From: Azolla caroliniana
Lineage: Eukaryota; Polypodiophyta
Direction: 5' to 3'
Assembly (NCBI GenBank): GCA_043228905.1
Contig: JBHGNT010000009.1
Span: forward strand, 16,368,001-16,432,000
DNA length: 64,000 nucleotides
In this document: one piece after another, positions 1 to 11,196 of the stretch
How positions within the stretch are numbered: position 1 is the stretch's first letter
How the letters are laid out: each line of letters begins with the position of its first letter
Made by a program: the position numbers and the translations under genes
Notes under the pieces: model-generated
Told to the model about the DNA's origin: nothing
Database searches by the model: none
Seen by the model: only the letters and a program-made list of their open reading frames with translations

Positions 1-1836
1 GGTAGATGCCACGTTCGTTGCAAGATGCGCAATGCTTTTTAGGTTTCACAAATTTCTATCGCAAGTTTATAAGGGACTACTCACAACTTATTTTGCCTCT
101 CACACAGCTTACAAAGAAGCAGACACGGCTTTTGTGGATCTCAAGAAAGCATTTACATCGACTCCTATTCTAACTCATGTTGATCCCCAAAAACCATTTA
201 TCATTGAGGCAGATGCGTCAGATTTCGTCCTCGATAGTATTTTGTCACAACAAGGAGATGATGAGAAGCTACATCTCGTAGCTTTCCACTTGCGCAAATT
301 TGACACTGCCGAAATCAACCACGAGATACATGATAAGGAGCTATTAGCAATAGTGGACTCTTTTGCACAATGGAGGCATTTCTTATCAAGTCATTGTATT
401 TAGTGATCACAAGAATCTTGCCTACTTCCAGAATGCTCGTGTATTAAATAGACTGATGGTCCCAATTCCTCACTCGTTTCGACTTCAAGATTACATACCG
501 TTTGAGCAAGCAACAAGGGAAGGCAGATACATTATCATGACACTTGTATCTAGCACCTCGTCTTAGTGATCCAACCTTCGATAATCAAAAGCAAGTAATC
601 CTAGGCTCGACATGACTGCAAGCAACGTTGGTTTTTGACACTCCATTAGATTCCCGCCTTTTTGATACCATACGTGAAGATTTGAAGACAGATGTTTTCG
701 CTCAAGCTATTCTAGATCAAATTGATTCCTCTCAAGGATCTTGTTCACAGTCACAACAACTAGGTACAGATTGTTCACAATTCGAATGTCATGATGGATT
801 ACTCTTCTTTAATAAACTTTTGTATGTTCCCAATGCTCCATGTCGTCTTTGAGTAGTTCAAAATTGTCATGACACATACACAAATGGACAGTTTGGTAGT
901 ACTAAAATGTTGGATTTAGTAAAATGATAATTTTGATGGCGTCATATGTGAAGATTTGTCAAAGACTACATTCAGACATGTCATACATGTTGCAGAGCGA
1001 AGATGCCTAGACATCATCCATACGGTTTATTGGAGCCATTACCCATCCCAACAAGCCATGACAATCTATTTCTCTAGATTTTATCACAGATCTTGCGGAT
1101 TCGAAGGGCATCAATGCGATCTTAACAGTGGTTGATCGATATACTAAGATGGCACATTTCTTGCCCTATAGGCTGTACTAAAGAAATCACTAGTGAAGAA
1201 ACTACAAGAGTTGTTATGCGTGAAGTATTTCGACATCATGACCTTCCCGATAGTATCATCAGTGATGGTGGACCACAATTCTTCTCTAAATTTTGGAAGC
1301 ATCTCTTCAAAATGCTCAAGGTTACCTGCAACCTCTCCTCCAGCTATCATCCCCAAATAGATGGTCAAGCAGAACATACAAATCAAACGCTGGAACAATA
1401 TCTTTAGTGTTTTCTAAGCTATCAACAAGATGATTGGGTGGATATTATACATTTGGTTGGATTTAGGCAGAACTATCTACCCACCTACATCAAGCCCAAC
1501 AAACACAAAAGGATTATATGGATCGTCATCGGATTCCATCCTGTTTTGATATTGGAGATCGTGTATGGCTATTACGACGGTTAGGGCCTTTCCGTAGTAA
1601 CGGAAAAATTAATGATGTCACTTTTCCCCTTGAGCAACCTCTGCAACTACGGATACATCCGATATTTCATAGTTCTCTTCTAGAACCTTATTAGGACAAC
1701 ACTATTCCCAATTATATTACACCACCTCCACCCCCGATCGAACTTCAAGATGGACCCGAGTACAAGGTTGCTGCCATCCTCGATTCCAAGATTGTTCGCA
1801 ATAAGCCCTATTATTTGGTCGATTGGCTAGGATATT
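1..1836 (+). pseudogene. Ty3/gypsy chromovirus pol remnant (RT end, RNase H, integrase, start of chromodomain)
   Basis: Decayed 3' half of a pol gene, entering from the left edge of the window. Successive frames give the end of the RT domain and RNase H (EADASDFVLDSILSQQ, HDKELLAIVDSF), then the integrase zinc-finger region around 860-1010 and the integrase core around 1080-1410 (SDGGPQF, SSYHPQIDGQAEHTNQ). The C-terminal region follows, with the first part of a chromodomain (VDWLGY) near 1830. Several stops and frameshifts break it (for example at about 403, 566, 852 and 1407), so no product is expected. It aligns collinearly by eye with the intact pol at 39001-42558 on the other strand, so it is the same family. 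The chromodomain is cut off at about 1836 and an LTR follows within 30 bases, so the last 50 or so codons and the polypurine tract have been lost. Confidence 0.9.
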
Positions 1837-1863
1837 GCTCCAAAAGGATTTGAACCCATGATA

Positions 1864-2145
1864 TGGCCCCAAAAGAATTTGAACCCATGACTTTGTGTTA
1901 CATGAGTTGACGCCATACCATTAAGCTATGCATTGTAATACAAAAAACATTATTTTCATTTAATATTTCACTATAGGAAATTCATGTATATTCCAGGTTA
2001 CTATGGAACATTCTCGAAACTTCATGAGTACTCCTGACCGTACTATAAATGGAGGCACATGGCATTATTCAGAACCAATTCGGTTCAATGCCAGTCTTAA
2101 TACTCCTAGTTGTTCTTGTATTCTTCTTCATATAATATCCTTCTT

Positions 2146-2189
<44 letters not shown>

Positions 2190-2291
2190 CCTCTCAAGCT
2201 TCTCACACACTCTTTCCCTTCTTAGTACTAATCATCATTCTTCTCCTCTATCTTTAGTACTAATTCTCCTTGCCTCTAGTACTATCCCTGA
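1864..2291 (+). repeat. 3' LTR of the decayed chromovirus
   Basis: On this strand the block matches the reverse complement of the LTRs at 38546-39008 and 43839-44299 along its length. It shares the antisense tRNA-like start, the ATGTATATTCCAG and GGAACATTCT blocks, the GGTTCAATGCCAGTCTTAA block, a CT microsatellite (about 2149-2187) and repeated TTAGTACTAAT motifs toward the end. It starts with TGG near 1864, and a partial duplicate of the first 25 bases lies just upstream (1840-1863). The end is placed near CCCTGA at about 2291. It is much more diverged than the other two copies, so this is an old insertion. Confidence 0.8.
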
Positions 2292-3592
2292 AATTCAATG
2301 GCCTTTTTTAGAAAAAGTCATGGAGGGGTTGGGACTACCCTCCAAATGGAGATCAACTGTGTTGATCCTTTACAAAGAAAGTTTGAGTAGGGTGTGGTGC
2401 CAGGGCATTGGGGCCCACCAATTCCATTATGCAGGTTTGTCAGATGTTCATTGGCCCCGTACCTTTATTTATTTATTTCAAAGGCATTCTCTTTCTTTTT
2501 AAACAGACCGGATGCAGGAATAAAGGGTTTAGTTGTCCCACATGCGAGCAAGGATTTGTTGGAATCAACATATGCAAATGACACTATGCTATATCTGCAA
2601 GGCAATGACGCTAATTTATAGTAGGTCGAAAGCCTGATTGAGTTGTCCTGTCAAGCGTTAGGAGGGAAAATTAATTGGAACAAAAGCAAAGGGTTCTAGG
2701 TAAGTCTAAACCCATGGCGACTTTGGTGTCCTAATGCTAATTTTCAATGGGTTCCCAATGGAATGAATATTATATATTTGGGCTTTTTGGTGGGAGTTGA
2801 GGCGCATAAAAATCAGCATCTTGAGTAGGTGAAAGACAAAATTAGAAAAAAGCTTCAGTTATGGGCATCAGTAAAGCTTTCCCTTGCAGGTAGGGTGGTC
2901 GTGGTAAACCACATTTTGCTAGCCATCATGTGGCACTCAATGAAATGTTGGATGTTAGACAAATCTTGCATAAAAAACATTAAGGCAATGATGTGAGGGT
3001 TCCTTTGGTTAGGCAGAGACCATGAGATGAAATCAACTAAAGTGGCGTAGGGTTGTTTGATCAAGGCAAAAAACTAGGGTAGACATGGGTTGGTGGATCT
3101 AATTCGCCAAAGTAAGGCTTTACTCGGTAAGCTTCTAGTGCGAAGTCTACAACATAGAACAGAATTGTGGAAGGTGCTTCTTAGGGATAGAGCCGACCTT
3201 CGGTGCCCGAGGAATGGTTGCCCTTGGAAGGCAAAGATGTGGTGGTTGTTCAATCCAAGTTTAAAGTTGAATGAACCAACTAGCATGGAGGATAGGATGG
3301 CCCCCACTATAATGAAAGCTTGGTCAAGTTTAAGAGAAGGGTTAGTCTTAATGCAACTGAAAACGTTGGAGGAACATCTCCGACAACCACAGTTTTGGAA
3401 CACCAAGATTAGAAGCAAAGAATGTATAATGCTTGGACAAAAAAAATACTTACCGTGGGGGCATATGTTAGAGTACAATGTTAGTTTGGTAAGAGACTAG
3501 GAGGTTTTCAGAATGAAGAGGAAGGAGAGTCAAACTGGTAGCATTATGTTTATTGGAAGAGTAGAAAAGGTGACCCAGCTGATAGATAAGGA
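2292..3592 (+). pseudogene. L1-type LINE reverse transcriptase remnant
   Basis: Conceptual translation in shifting frames gives plant L1 RT features. There is a WPFLEKVMEGLGLPSKW block at 2300-2350, a degenerate YADDT box read as YANDTMLY near 2570-2595, the INWNKSKG block near 2675, the LSLAGRVVVVNHIL block near 2880, and a C-terminal DLIRQSKALLGKLLVRSLQ region from 3090. The longest clear stretch (3090-3500) ends with a WSSLREGLVL region. In-frame stops are frequent, so it is dead. The 5' part of the element is missing: homology begins directly after the chromovirus LTR, so either the LINE was 5'-truncated or the gypsy element landed in it. No poly-A tail is evident before the copia LTR at 3593. 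Confidence 0.8.
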
Positions 3593-4030
3593 TGTTGACG
3601 GTTGTTGAGAGACAATCGGCTAAAGAAGCCAAGAGCCGAATCAGTTGAAGACCGATCGAACAAGCCCGAATCAGCTGAAGAAGTCGAGAGCCGAATCGAA
3701 TAGAGTTCGATTCGGATGAAATCCGAAAGGCCGTTAGGGGCCTATATTCCTATTATAGTAAATTGGAATATTATAGACTATTAAGTGTCAGGCTCAGTTA
3801 ATGAGCATTCAAGTACTTGTTAGTACTTGTGTCAGCCCACTTGTCAGGGCTTGTATATAAAAAGTGCTCACTGAGCACGTTGTATGTACATAGTGTTGAT
3901 TATTGTTGAATACTAGTTTTGTTGTCTGCTCTCTCTCTCTCACACTAAATCTGTATCCATTCTTTATGTTTACCTAACTATAGAGTTCCGAACAATCGAC
4001 TGTCTATCGCACACGCTTCTGTAGACATAA
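3593..4030 (+). repeat. 5' LTR of an old copia element
   Basis: The block begins TGTTGACGGTTGTTGAGAG and carries a TATA-like TATATAAAAAGTGCTC segment near 3855-3870, then a CT-rich stretch (about 3930-3945). A primer binding site follows at 4038. The promoter segment (ACTTGTCAGGGCTTGTATA followed by AAAAGTGCTC) resembles that of the antisense LTR at 12089-12510 and the one at 63693-64000, so the three belong to one family. The 3' boundary is approximate: AGACA ends at 4027, and about ten bases separate it from the primer site. Confidence 0.65.
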
Positions 4031-4037
4031 CTTTTTC

Positions 4038-4049
4038 TGGTATCAAAGC
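4038..4049 (+). other. Primer binding site, initiator-Met tRNA type
   Basis: TGGTATCAAAGC differs by one base from the initiator methionine tRNA complement TGGTATCAGAGC used by copia elements. It follows the LTR and precedes the gag start at 4136. Confidence 0.7.
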
Positions 4050-4135
4050 GCGAGGGTTAGAAGAATCCTGAGCTGCCGACAAAGCGAACAAGACAGAGGC
4101 AAGTTCTTCATGTTTTGGAAAGAAAAGACAGGAAC

Positions 4136-5444
4136 ATGGACAGAGGAATGGGAAGCTCGCTTCCAATAGAAAAGCTCAATAGGAGCAACTACACATCTTG
4201 GTCATACAAGATGCACCAATATCTGCTCGGGCACGATTACTAGAGTTATGTCAAAGGAGCAAATGAAGCAACACCAGATTCGACACACAGGGATTTCCCG
4301 GCCTAGGAACAGACGGCAAGCAGAGTTCTCTATTATTTTCACATCTTGTGTGAACGATCAGCTTTTAAGCTATATTTGGGACACCAAGATGCCAAAGGAT
4401 GCGTAGAGAATCTCAGACATATTTTCGCTGCCAACACAACGGCTAGGAAGCTACAACTCAGGCAGGAGCTCAACAATGTTCGAAAGAAATATCTGTTTGT
4501 GGCTAATTATACAGCCCAAATCAAGGAGATTTGTGACTCCCTTGCCTCCAGCAATGTGACCGTCAAGGAGGACGAAATGGTGCAGGTCTGTCTCGGAGGG
4601 TTGGCGTCAAAGTTTAGAGCATTCCAAACGGCGGTCTACACGAGGGAAAATACACCTTCATTTTTCAAGCTACAATCGATGTTTCTCATGGAAGAAAACC
4701 ACTTGGGTGCGTCAACGAGTATGCACACCAACAACAAGATGTTGTACACAAAGGCGGATCGGCCCCGTGGTCGTGGTGGATGAGGCGGGTCAGCACGCAA
4801 TGGAGGCTACCGACATGAGCACAACTCGAGGCATAATTGAAATGTCGACAACAGTTCCGGGACCCTCCACGAGTAGGGGGAATCAAGGCAGTGTTGGAGG
4901 TCGAATCGGAAAGGCCACGCCGGACTGTTGGTACTGTGGCCGGAAGGGCCATAGAGAGAGCGAGTGCTGGAATAAGCGAGCCGATTCGAACAAAGCCAGA
5001 TTGAGCCAAGGGGATGTAGATAGGCGTCAAAGATTGCACTACACCGAAGGCTCTGGGCGAGCCGAAATGGGCCCAGCCTTCGTAACGAAGTATGGTATGT
5101 GGATTCAGGCACATCAAACCACATGACGAATCACAAGGAGTGGTTCTCAACTCTAGAAAAGCGGGATCAGTCGAGGGTTGTCGAAACTGGTGACGACACC
5201 CCTCACCTCATCGAACACATCGAATATGTCCCTCTGAGCCATGTCGGTCAGAGAGGAATAATGAGAAATGTCTTGCATGTGCCAACAATCACCACGAACT
5301 TGGTGTCGGTCAGACAAATTGTCGACCAGGGCATGCAAGTTCGATTTACTCACCTCAGTTGCTTCATAGAGGAAGAAGGCAAGATCATCGCACAAGGGCG
5401 CAGACATGGGAGGATGTTTATCTTCGAAACCAATGAAGTTGGGA
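4136..5444 (+). pseudogene. copia gag-protease remnant (plus-strand member of an inverted pair)
   Basis: Translation from ATG 4136 reads MDRGMGSSLPIEKLNRSNYT, a typical copia gag start, with stops soon after. A clear gag stretch runs 4346-4783 (ELNNVRKKYLFVANYTAQIK, VCLGGLASKFRAFQ). A CCHC zinc knuckle follows near 4930-4970 (CWYCGRKGHRESEC). The aspartyl protease region (VDSGTSNHM, active-site D-S-G) lies near 5096-5125 and continues to a GRMFIFETNEV block at about 5440. Integrase, RT and RNase H are absent: at about 5444 the sequence switches to the opposite strand of a related copia copy. Frameshifts near 4783 and 5126 separate the blocks. It is a dead 5' half that joins the minus-strand fragment directly. 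Confidence 0.8.
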
Positions 5445-5796
5445 CCGCTTCGATGGTATGTGGAGTGTCGTCTCCAGTTTCAACCACTCCTTGTGTTTCC
5501 GGTTTCTCCAAGTACAAGAACCATTCCTCGTGACTTTTCATATGATTTGACGCTCCGGAGTCAACATACCACACCTCATTCGGTTTCGAGGTGTTCACAG
5601 CCATCGAATTGGCCTTGTGCTTCATTATGAAGGCTGGGCCTAATCAATTTTCAGCTTGTTCGGAGCCCTCGGTGTAGTGCGTTCGCTGCCAATTTTCTTG
5701 TTCAGTTCGCCCGGAGCCAGATGCGATTTTCTCCGAATCAGCGCGTTTCTTCCAGCACTTGCTCTCCCTGTGGGCTTTCTTGCCATAGTACCAACA
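5445..5796 (-). pseudogene. copia zinc knuckle and protease remnant, antisense, interrupted by the young copia
   Basis: Read on the minus strand from 5796, this gives a CCHC-like knuckle (CWYYGKKAHRESKCWKKRA) and then a protease start (WYVDSGASNHM) near 5560-5590, ending at an ETGDDTPHTIEA block at about 5445. The first His/Cys spacing of the knuckle is intact but the second residue pair reads CWYY, so it is degraded. It continues the gag fragment at 11197-11991 across the young copia insertion. The junction with the plus-strand fragment at about 5444 joins two protease regions in opposite orientation. Confidence 0.75.
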
Positions 5797-5961
5797 TGTC
5801 GAATACAAGTGTATAATGGACGTATTCACACTATCCCTTCGGGCCATTTGTGTAATTAGCATAAATGGTAGATGCCCTAAGTCGGTCACTATATATAGTG
5901 ACCTTGTAACCTTGTTGTAAGGTTGGTTGTTGTATTATTACTTTGTGGAATAAAGAGTCTT

Positions 5962-6003
<42 letters not shown>

Positions 6004-6089
6004 AACGACCTAGAAACTGTCATACACAGGTACTCAGAAGGAATCGAATGCTATCTGATCTTCCGCATTGACGGCCTTTGTCTCTAACA
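5797..6089 (+). repeat. 5' LTR of the young copia
   Basis: 293 bp, TGTCGAATACAAG at the start and CTCTAACA at the end. It contains a TATA-like CTATATATAGTG near 5890 and a (CT)n run at about 5959-5999. TG...CA termini and the PBS two bases after the end fix its limits. Confidence 0.95.
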
Positions 6090-6091
6090 TC

Positions 6092-6103
6092 TGGTATCAG
6101 AGC
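6092..6103 (+). other. Primer binding site, initiator-Met tRNA
   Basis: TGGTATCAGAGC, an exact match to the copia initiator-Met primer complement, two bases after the 5' LTR. The leader that follows (6104-6704) contains three imperfect repeats of CCTGCACAGYATTCG at about 6103-6198 and no obvious gene. Confidence 0.95.
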
Positions 6104-6704
6104 CTGCACAGTATTCGGTTCTTCAATCCGCTGTCGGCCGTCATCACCGCCTGCACAGCATTCGGTTCTTCACTTCATCACGGCCTGCACAGTATTCGCG
6201 TCATTCGAAGAAAGAGAGAAGAAGAACAAAAACGAGGCTTGCATCTCTTCGCGTTAGATCATCTTCGCTTGGAGTAAGCCAGCCGGTTGTACTCCGTTCC
6301 TTGTGATCGCAACGCTCGAGGTGAAATCCCCTTGTGCAACATTGACACGATCGTGCTCCACTCGGTTAAACGGCATCCGAAAAGGTCATTAAACGCTGCT
6401 CGCCGCTCGTTGTAACCACTCGGTGCAGATCGGTCTCAAGACAACAACCCCAATTCGTGCTTCATCCGGCTGATCGACATTCGAGAGGATCAGTTGGATC
6501 TGTCTCTCTCGTCGCTGCAGCCACCCGAAGCAGAATCGGTCCAGACAATCGGTTTCAATAATCGGTATTCGGCATATATATCCGAAGCCGAACCGACTCG
6601 GGTTCAAATCCGACTAGAACGATATCGGGTGAGCCAACCGGCTGCACTCCAACAAGGTTCGTAGTCAACTCCGAACCGAGCTCCGTCAACCGAAACCAAA
6701 TTTG

Positions 6705-9700
6705 ATGGCATCAACATCCGGCTCGTCAGAAATGAGTCTACGCAAGTTCGATGGATCGAACTTCAACTTCTGGAAGGAGCAAATGCAAGACTATCTCATA
6801 GTCAAGGGGCAAATCGATCCCATCGAAAATGAAGAACCTCCAGAAGGGTACAAACCAATTGAGTGGCAGAAGCTGAACAGAATCGTCCGCGCCACGATTC
6901 AGATGCACCTATCGGAATCGGTATACTTTACGGTGCAATCGTGTATGACAGCATTCGAACTGTGGAAAACACTGTCGGACACTTACGAAAAGAAGGTCGC
7001 CGCAACGAAGATGTTTCTGATCCGGCGCCTCTACAACTTGCGGATGAAAGAATCCGATTCGGTTCAAGCACACCTCAATGAGTACGAAAGCATAAGCTCC
7101 CAAATCTCGTCACAGGGGACGGCAATCGAGGATGAACTCAGAGCAATGATACTCATGAGCAGCCTTCCCTCATCATGGGAAACTTTCGTCACAACCGTGT
7201 GCAACGCGTCAACCACGGCTGTTAAATACTCCGAAGTCACGAGCGCAATCCTGACCGAAGCAACTCGGAGAAAGTCTTTCGCCAAAGACTCAACAGACGA
7301 CGCTTACGTAGTACAAGGTTCGACAGACCGATCGAACATACGAGGAAGAGATTCCTCACGGCCGCCGAACAATCAGCGAAGACGGAGCCAGTCACGGGAT
7401 AACCGAATCTGCAACTATTGCAAGAAACCCGGACATATAAAAGCCGACTGCCGCGCACTCAAGAACAAGAACAACAAGAAGAGTGGCCGGCATGAGGAGA
7501 TCAATTACGTCAGCTTCTCAGCTGATGTGCTACCAGACGACCCGAATATACTATCAATCGAAAATCCAATCGAATCAGAAATCTTACTCACGACTGAAGA
7601 GTCGAGCACATGGCTCTTAGATTCGGGCGCGTCATTTCACGTGACTCCTCATCGATCCCAATTTCGGCAATATACGATCCGTCACTCCGACTCAGTTCGA
7701 GTCGGCAACTCACAACACTGTGACATCATCGGAATCGGCACAGTAGAGCTCAACCTTGCAGGTGGCTCTACACTTGTACTCCACAATGTCCGACATGTAC
7801 CCGAGCTCTCAAGGCCATTGATCTCAGTCGGACAACTAGATGAAGACGGCATTCGTGCCGGTTTTTCTTCGGGAGGGTGGACACTCCACAGGGGGAACCT
7901 CCTGCTTGCTAGAGGACCCAAGATACACTCACTGTATCCGTTACATGTTACGCTCAGAGAGGGTAACCTGTTTTTGGTGGATATTCCTGTGTCATCACTA
8001 TGGCACCGAAGATTAGGACACCTCAGCAAGGCCGGCATTACGCATCTATCTAGAGCCGGATACATCCCCAAACTCTCCTTCTCCGACCATCAATTCTGCG
8101 AGCATTGCCAGTATGGCAAACAAGCAGCCGCATCACACCCGACATCAGCACCAAGAGAAACGAGACCGCTCGATTTAGTCCATTCGGACGTCTGTGGCCC
8201 AATGCCGCATCAGTCTCTAGGCGGTGCCTCTTACTTCGTCAGTTTTATTGACGATTCGACTCGAAAGGTGTGGGCTTATCCGATTCGCACCAAAGATCGT
8301 GTCTTCTCGATCTTCACCGACTGGCTCGCTATGGTAGAAAATCAAACCGACCGAAAGCTGAAATGCTTTCGGACAGACAATGGGGGAGAGTTCAAATCCA
8401 AAGAATTCGTCAAATTCTGCCGACAACGCGGCATCCGACGTGAATTTACGGCACCACACAGCCCGGAGCAAAACGGGATTGCCGAACGCATGAATCGGAC
8501 AATCCAAGAACGGATAGTTTCCATGCTCCAACACTCCGGACTGTCGGATGGCTTCTGGGCAGAGGCTCTACTCACGGCAGTACACATAATCAATATGTCG
8601 CCAAGTAGACCTCTAGGACTTCAAATTCCTCAGGAACTATGGATCGGCAGTAAGCCGAATTACGACAAGCTGAGGATCTTCGGATGCGAGGCGTACGCCC
8701 TTATTCCGAAAGATGATCGCCGAAAACTTGCACCTCGGTCCAGGAAATGCATTTTCCTTGGATATGGATCCGACGGCGAAATGGGATACCGACTCTGGGA
8801 TCCCGAACGCAGACAAATCGTCCGAAGTTCGGACGTTGTGTTCAACGAGTCGGCTATGAATCCATCAGTCGAAAAACCGATCGAAGTCCGAAGGGTAACA
8901 TTTTCCGATGTGCCGACCCTTCAAGAAGGCCCCGCTCTTAACACACGGTCAGCTTCACGGGTAGCTGAACCTTACACTACCGACTCGGACAACTCCGACT
9001 CGGCACAGCCGAATGACTCGCTTTCGGACCATCCGACCTCGATACCCGATGCGACCAGTCCAATCATACCTCGACAATCCGAGAGACTGTCGCAACCTCC
9101 GGAGAGGTATTCTCCTGGAATTTTCTTCACCGACGCCGGCGAACCGACGTCTTACGAAGAAGCATCGACATCTGTCGATTCAGCCACCTGGCATCTTGCG
9201 ATGGAGTCGGAAATGCACTCCATTCGAGCAAACAAGACTTGGGATCTGGTCGAACTACCTAGGAACCGACGTGCTCTTCCTTGCAAGTGGGTTTATCGAC
9301 TAAAAGAGACGTCTGATTCGACCACCCCAAAGTACAAGGCCAGATTAGTTGCGAAGGGCTTCCGACAAGAATATGGCGTCGACTTCGACGAGATTTTTTC
9401 ACCAGTGGTGAAAATGACAACCCTTCGTTTCCTACTCGGCGTAGTGGCAGCCGACAACTTGGAGCTGATTCAGCTAGATGTCAAAACAGCATTCCTCCAT
9501 GGTGATCTTGAAGAGGAAATTTATATGGAGCAGCCAAAAGGCTTCGTGGCAACTGGCCAAGAACATCTAGTCTGCCGACTCAGGAAGAGTCTATACGGCC
9601 TCAAACAGGCACCACGACAATGGTACAAGAAGTTCGACGACTTCATTCAATCGATCGGCTTCTCAAAAAGCGATGAGGACCATTGTCTCTTCACCAACAC

Positions 9701-10718
9701 AGCTCAAGATGGATCACCCATCTTCCTCATCATTTACGTGGACGACATGCTAATTTCTGGACGCCACGCGGGCGAACTTGCCGATCTCATTCGGCAACTG
9801 CGGTTGAAGTTTGCCATGAAGGACCTCGGTCCGGCACGACACATACTCGGCATGAAGATTAGTCGGCATCGCGATAAACAACATCTTTTTTTGTCTCAGA
9901 CCGACTATATCCGACGTGTCTTGGAACGCTTCAACATGCAATCAGCCAAATCTGCTTCAACCCCGCTCCCCATGAATCTTCGGCTCTCTCAGCGAGACTG
10001 CCCGACATCCGGCCCGGAGGGGGAAGATATGAAGTCGGTACCGTATGCACCGGCAGTCGGCTCCCTTATGTACCTGATGGTCGCGACACGGCCTGATATT
10101 TCTCACGCCGTAGGAGTCGTTAGCAGATTTATGCACAATCCCGGCCGATCGCATTGGAACGCAGTCAAGCATGTGTTCAGATATCTAGCTGGCACAAAAG
10201 ACCACGGCATTCTCTTCGGTCCGAACCGAACCTCAGGCGTAGTCGGTTACACCGACTCGGACTTCGCCGGCTGTATAGACAGTCGGAAATCAACAACCGG
10301 ATACTGCTTCAAATTTGGCAATGGAGCAATTTCGTGGAAGTCGAAACTTCAGGAGTGCACAGCGACCTCAACGACCGAAGCAGAATATGTAGCTGCGTCC
10401 GACGCAGCAAAAGAAGCCTTATGGCTCGGTCGGTTGGCGCACACGTTTCGGCAAGTCAATCATGACTCGGCCCCAGTTGTCTATAGCGACAGTCAAGGTG
10501 TTGTTGCCCTGTCGAAAAATCCGGTTCACCACAACGCCTCCAAACATATCGACGTTCGATATCACTTCGTTCGGGACTGCGTCATTTCAGGGAAAATCGG
10601 TCTAGAGAAAATATCTACAACCGACAATGTCGCAGATGGAATGACCAAGTGTCTTTCGGCAGACCGCTTTCGGTCTCTTCGGCATCAGATGGGCGTAACG
10701 ACAAACCAGTCCGGTTAG
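6705..10718 (+). CDS. copia gag-pol polyprotein, 1337 aa, intact
   Basis: A single frame encoding all functions of a copia element. The ATG at 6705 (MASTSGSSEMSLRKFDGSNF) is the first in frame and begins the usual UBN2-type gag. Domains in order: gag to about residue 200; CCHC zinc knuckle CNYCKKPGHIKADC at about 236-249; aspartyl protease LLDSGASFH with active-site D306-S-G; GAG-pre-integrase LWHRRLGHLS at about 430; integrase catalytic triad D495, D558 and E594 (35 residues between the last two); copia RT with YVDD at 1011-1014; RNase H starting at TDSDFAG (D1184) with the TEAE block near 1227. The length is normal for a copia polyprotein. As there is no internal stop or shift, gag and pol levels are not set by frameshifting here. 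It produces the particle, processes it, copies the RNA and integrates the DNA. Confidence 0.95.
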   Translation: MASTSGSSEMSLRKFDGSNFNFWKEQMQDYLIVKGQIDPIENEEPPEGYKPIEWQKLNRIVRATIQMHLSESVYFTVQSCMTAFELWKTLSDTYEKKVAATKMFLIRRLYNLRMKESDSVQAHLNEYESISSQISSQGTAIEDELRAMILMSSLPSSWETFVTTVCNASTTAVKYSEVTSAILTEATRRKSFAKDSTDDAYVVQGSTDRSNIRGRDSSRPPNNQRRRSQSRDNRICNYCKKPGHIKADCRALKNKNNKKSGRHEEINYVSFSADVLPDDPNILSIENPIESEILLTTEESSTWLLDSGASFHVTPHRSQFRQYTIRHSDSVRVGNSQHCDIIGIGTVELNLAGGSTLVLHNVRHVPELSRPLISVGQLDEDGIRAGFSSGGWTLHRGNLLLARGPKIHSLYPLHVTLREGNLFLVDIPVSSLWHRRLGHLSKAGITHLSRAGYIPKLSFSDHQFCEHCQYGKQAAASHPTSAPRETRPLDLVHSDVCGPMPHQSLGGASYFVSFIDDSTRKVWAYPIRTKDRVFSIFTDWLAMVENQTDRKLKCFRTDNGGEFKSKEFVKFCRQRGIRREFTAPHSPEQNGIAERMNRTIQERIVSMLQHSGLSDGFWAEALLTAVHIINMSPSRPLGLQIPQELWIGSKPNYDKLRIFGCEAYALIPKDDRRKLAPRSRKCIFLGYGSDGEMGYRLWDPERRQIVRSSDVVFNESAMNPSVEKPIEVRRVTFSDVPTLQEGPALNTRSASRVAEPYTTDSDNSDSAQPNDSLSDHPTSIPDATSPIIPRQSERLSQPPERYSPGIFFTDAGEPTSYEEASTSVDSATWHLAMESEMHSIRANKTWDLVELPRNRRALPCKWVYRLKETSDSTTPKYKARLVAKGFRQEYGVDFDEIFSPVVKMTTLRFLLGVVAADNLELIQLDVKTAFLHGDLEEEIYMEQPKGFVATGQEHLVCRLRKSLYGLKQAPRQWYKKFDDFIQSIGFSKSDEDHCLFTNTAQDGSPIFLIIYVDDMLISGRHAGELADLIRQLRLKFAMKDLGPARHILGMKISRHRDKQHLFLSQTDYIRRVLERFNMQSAKSASTPLPMNLRLSQRDCPTSGPEGEDMKSVPYAPAVGSLMYLMVATRPDISHAVGVVSRFMHNPGRSHWNAVKHVFRYLAGTKDHGILFGPNRTSGVVGYTDSDFAGCIDSRKSTTGYCFKFGNGAISWKSKLQECTATSTTEAEYVAASDAAKEALWLGRLAHTFRQVNHDSAPVVYSDSQGVVALSKNPVHHNASKHIDVRYHFVRDCVISGKIGLEKISTTDNVADGMTKCLSADRFRSLRHQMGVTTNQSG

Positions 10719-10900
10719 AGCCGGACACAGCGCAGGATGGTTCCCGACAACCGACATCAGTTCCTTAATGATCGGCTTCAACTGTTTCGACCCGACCAGT
10801 TCGGTCTTCTGCCTTCGGACCCTGCCGACCCGAACAAAGCTGATATGTCCGAGAACCTAAGTCTATACCTGTAATCCTAGATAACCCATGTATACGCCCA

Positions 10901-10911
10901 TTACGGGGGAG
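10901..10911 (+). other. Polypurine tract of the young copia
   Basis: TTACGGGGGAG abuts the 3' LTR start at 10912, the position expected for the plus-strand primer. The 180 bases between the polyprotein stop and this site show no other feature. Confidence 0.85.
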
Positions 10912-11196
10912 TGTCGAATACAAGTGTATAATGGACGTATTCACACTATCCCTTCGGGCCATTTGTGTAATTAGCATAAATGGTAGATGCCCTAAGTCGG
11001 TCACTATATATAGTGACCTTGTAACCTTGTTGTAAGGTTGGTTGTTGTATTATTACTTTGTGGAATAAAGAGTCTTGTGTCTCTCTCTCTCTCGCTCTCT
11101 CTCTCTGTGCAACGACCTAGAAACTGTCATACACAGGTACTCAGAAGGAATCGAATGCTATCTGATCTTCCGCATTGACGGCCTTTGTCTCTAACA
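10912..11196 (+). repeat. 3' LTR of the young copia
   Basis: 285 bp. It reads the same as the 5' LTR except for an 8-base shorter CT run that contains one CG. It ends CTCTAACA and is followed by the target duplication CAACA. Confidence 0.95.

Larger units (their letters stand above)
5797..11196 (+). mobile_element. Intact, young Ty1/copia retrotransposon (5.4 kb)
   Basis: A complete element: LTRs at 5797-6089 and 10912-11196, primer binding site at 6092, one uninterrupted gag-pol frame at 6705-10718, a polypurine tract at 10901-10911, and a 5-bp target duplication CAACA on both sides (5792-5796 and 11197-11201). The LTRs differ, as far as I can see, only in the length and one base of a CT microsatellite, so insertion was recent. 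The coding part uses many CGA, TCG and CCG codons, unlike the AT-rich surroundings. The element sits inside an older antisense copia at a duplicated zinc-knuckle segment. All parts needed for transposition are visible, so it may still be competent. Confidence 0.95.

Noticed and set aside
2003-2502. Leucine/serine-rich proteins over the CT run
   Set aside because: Translation of a microsatellite in an LTR.
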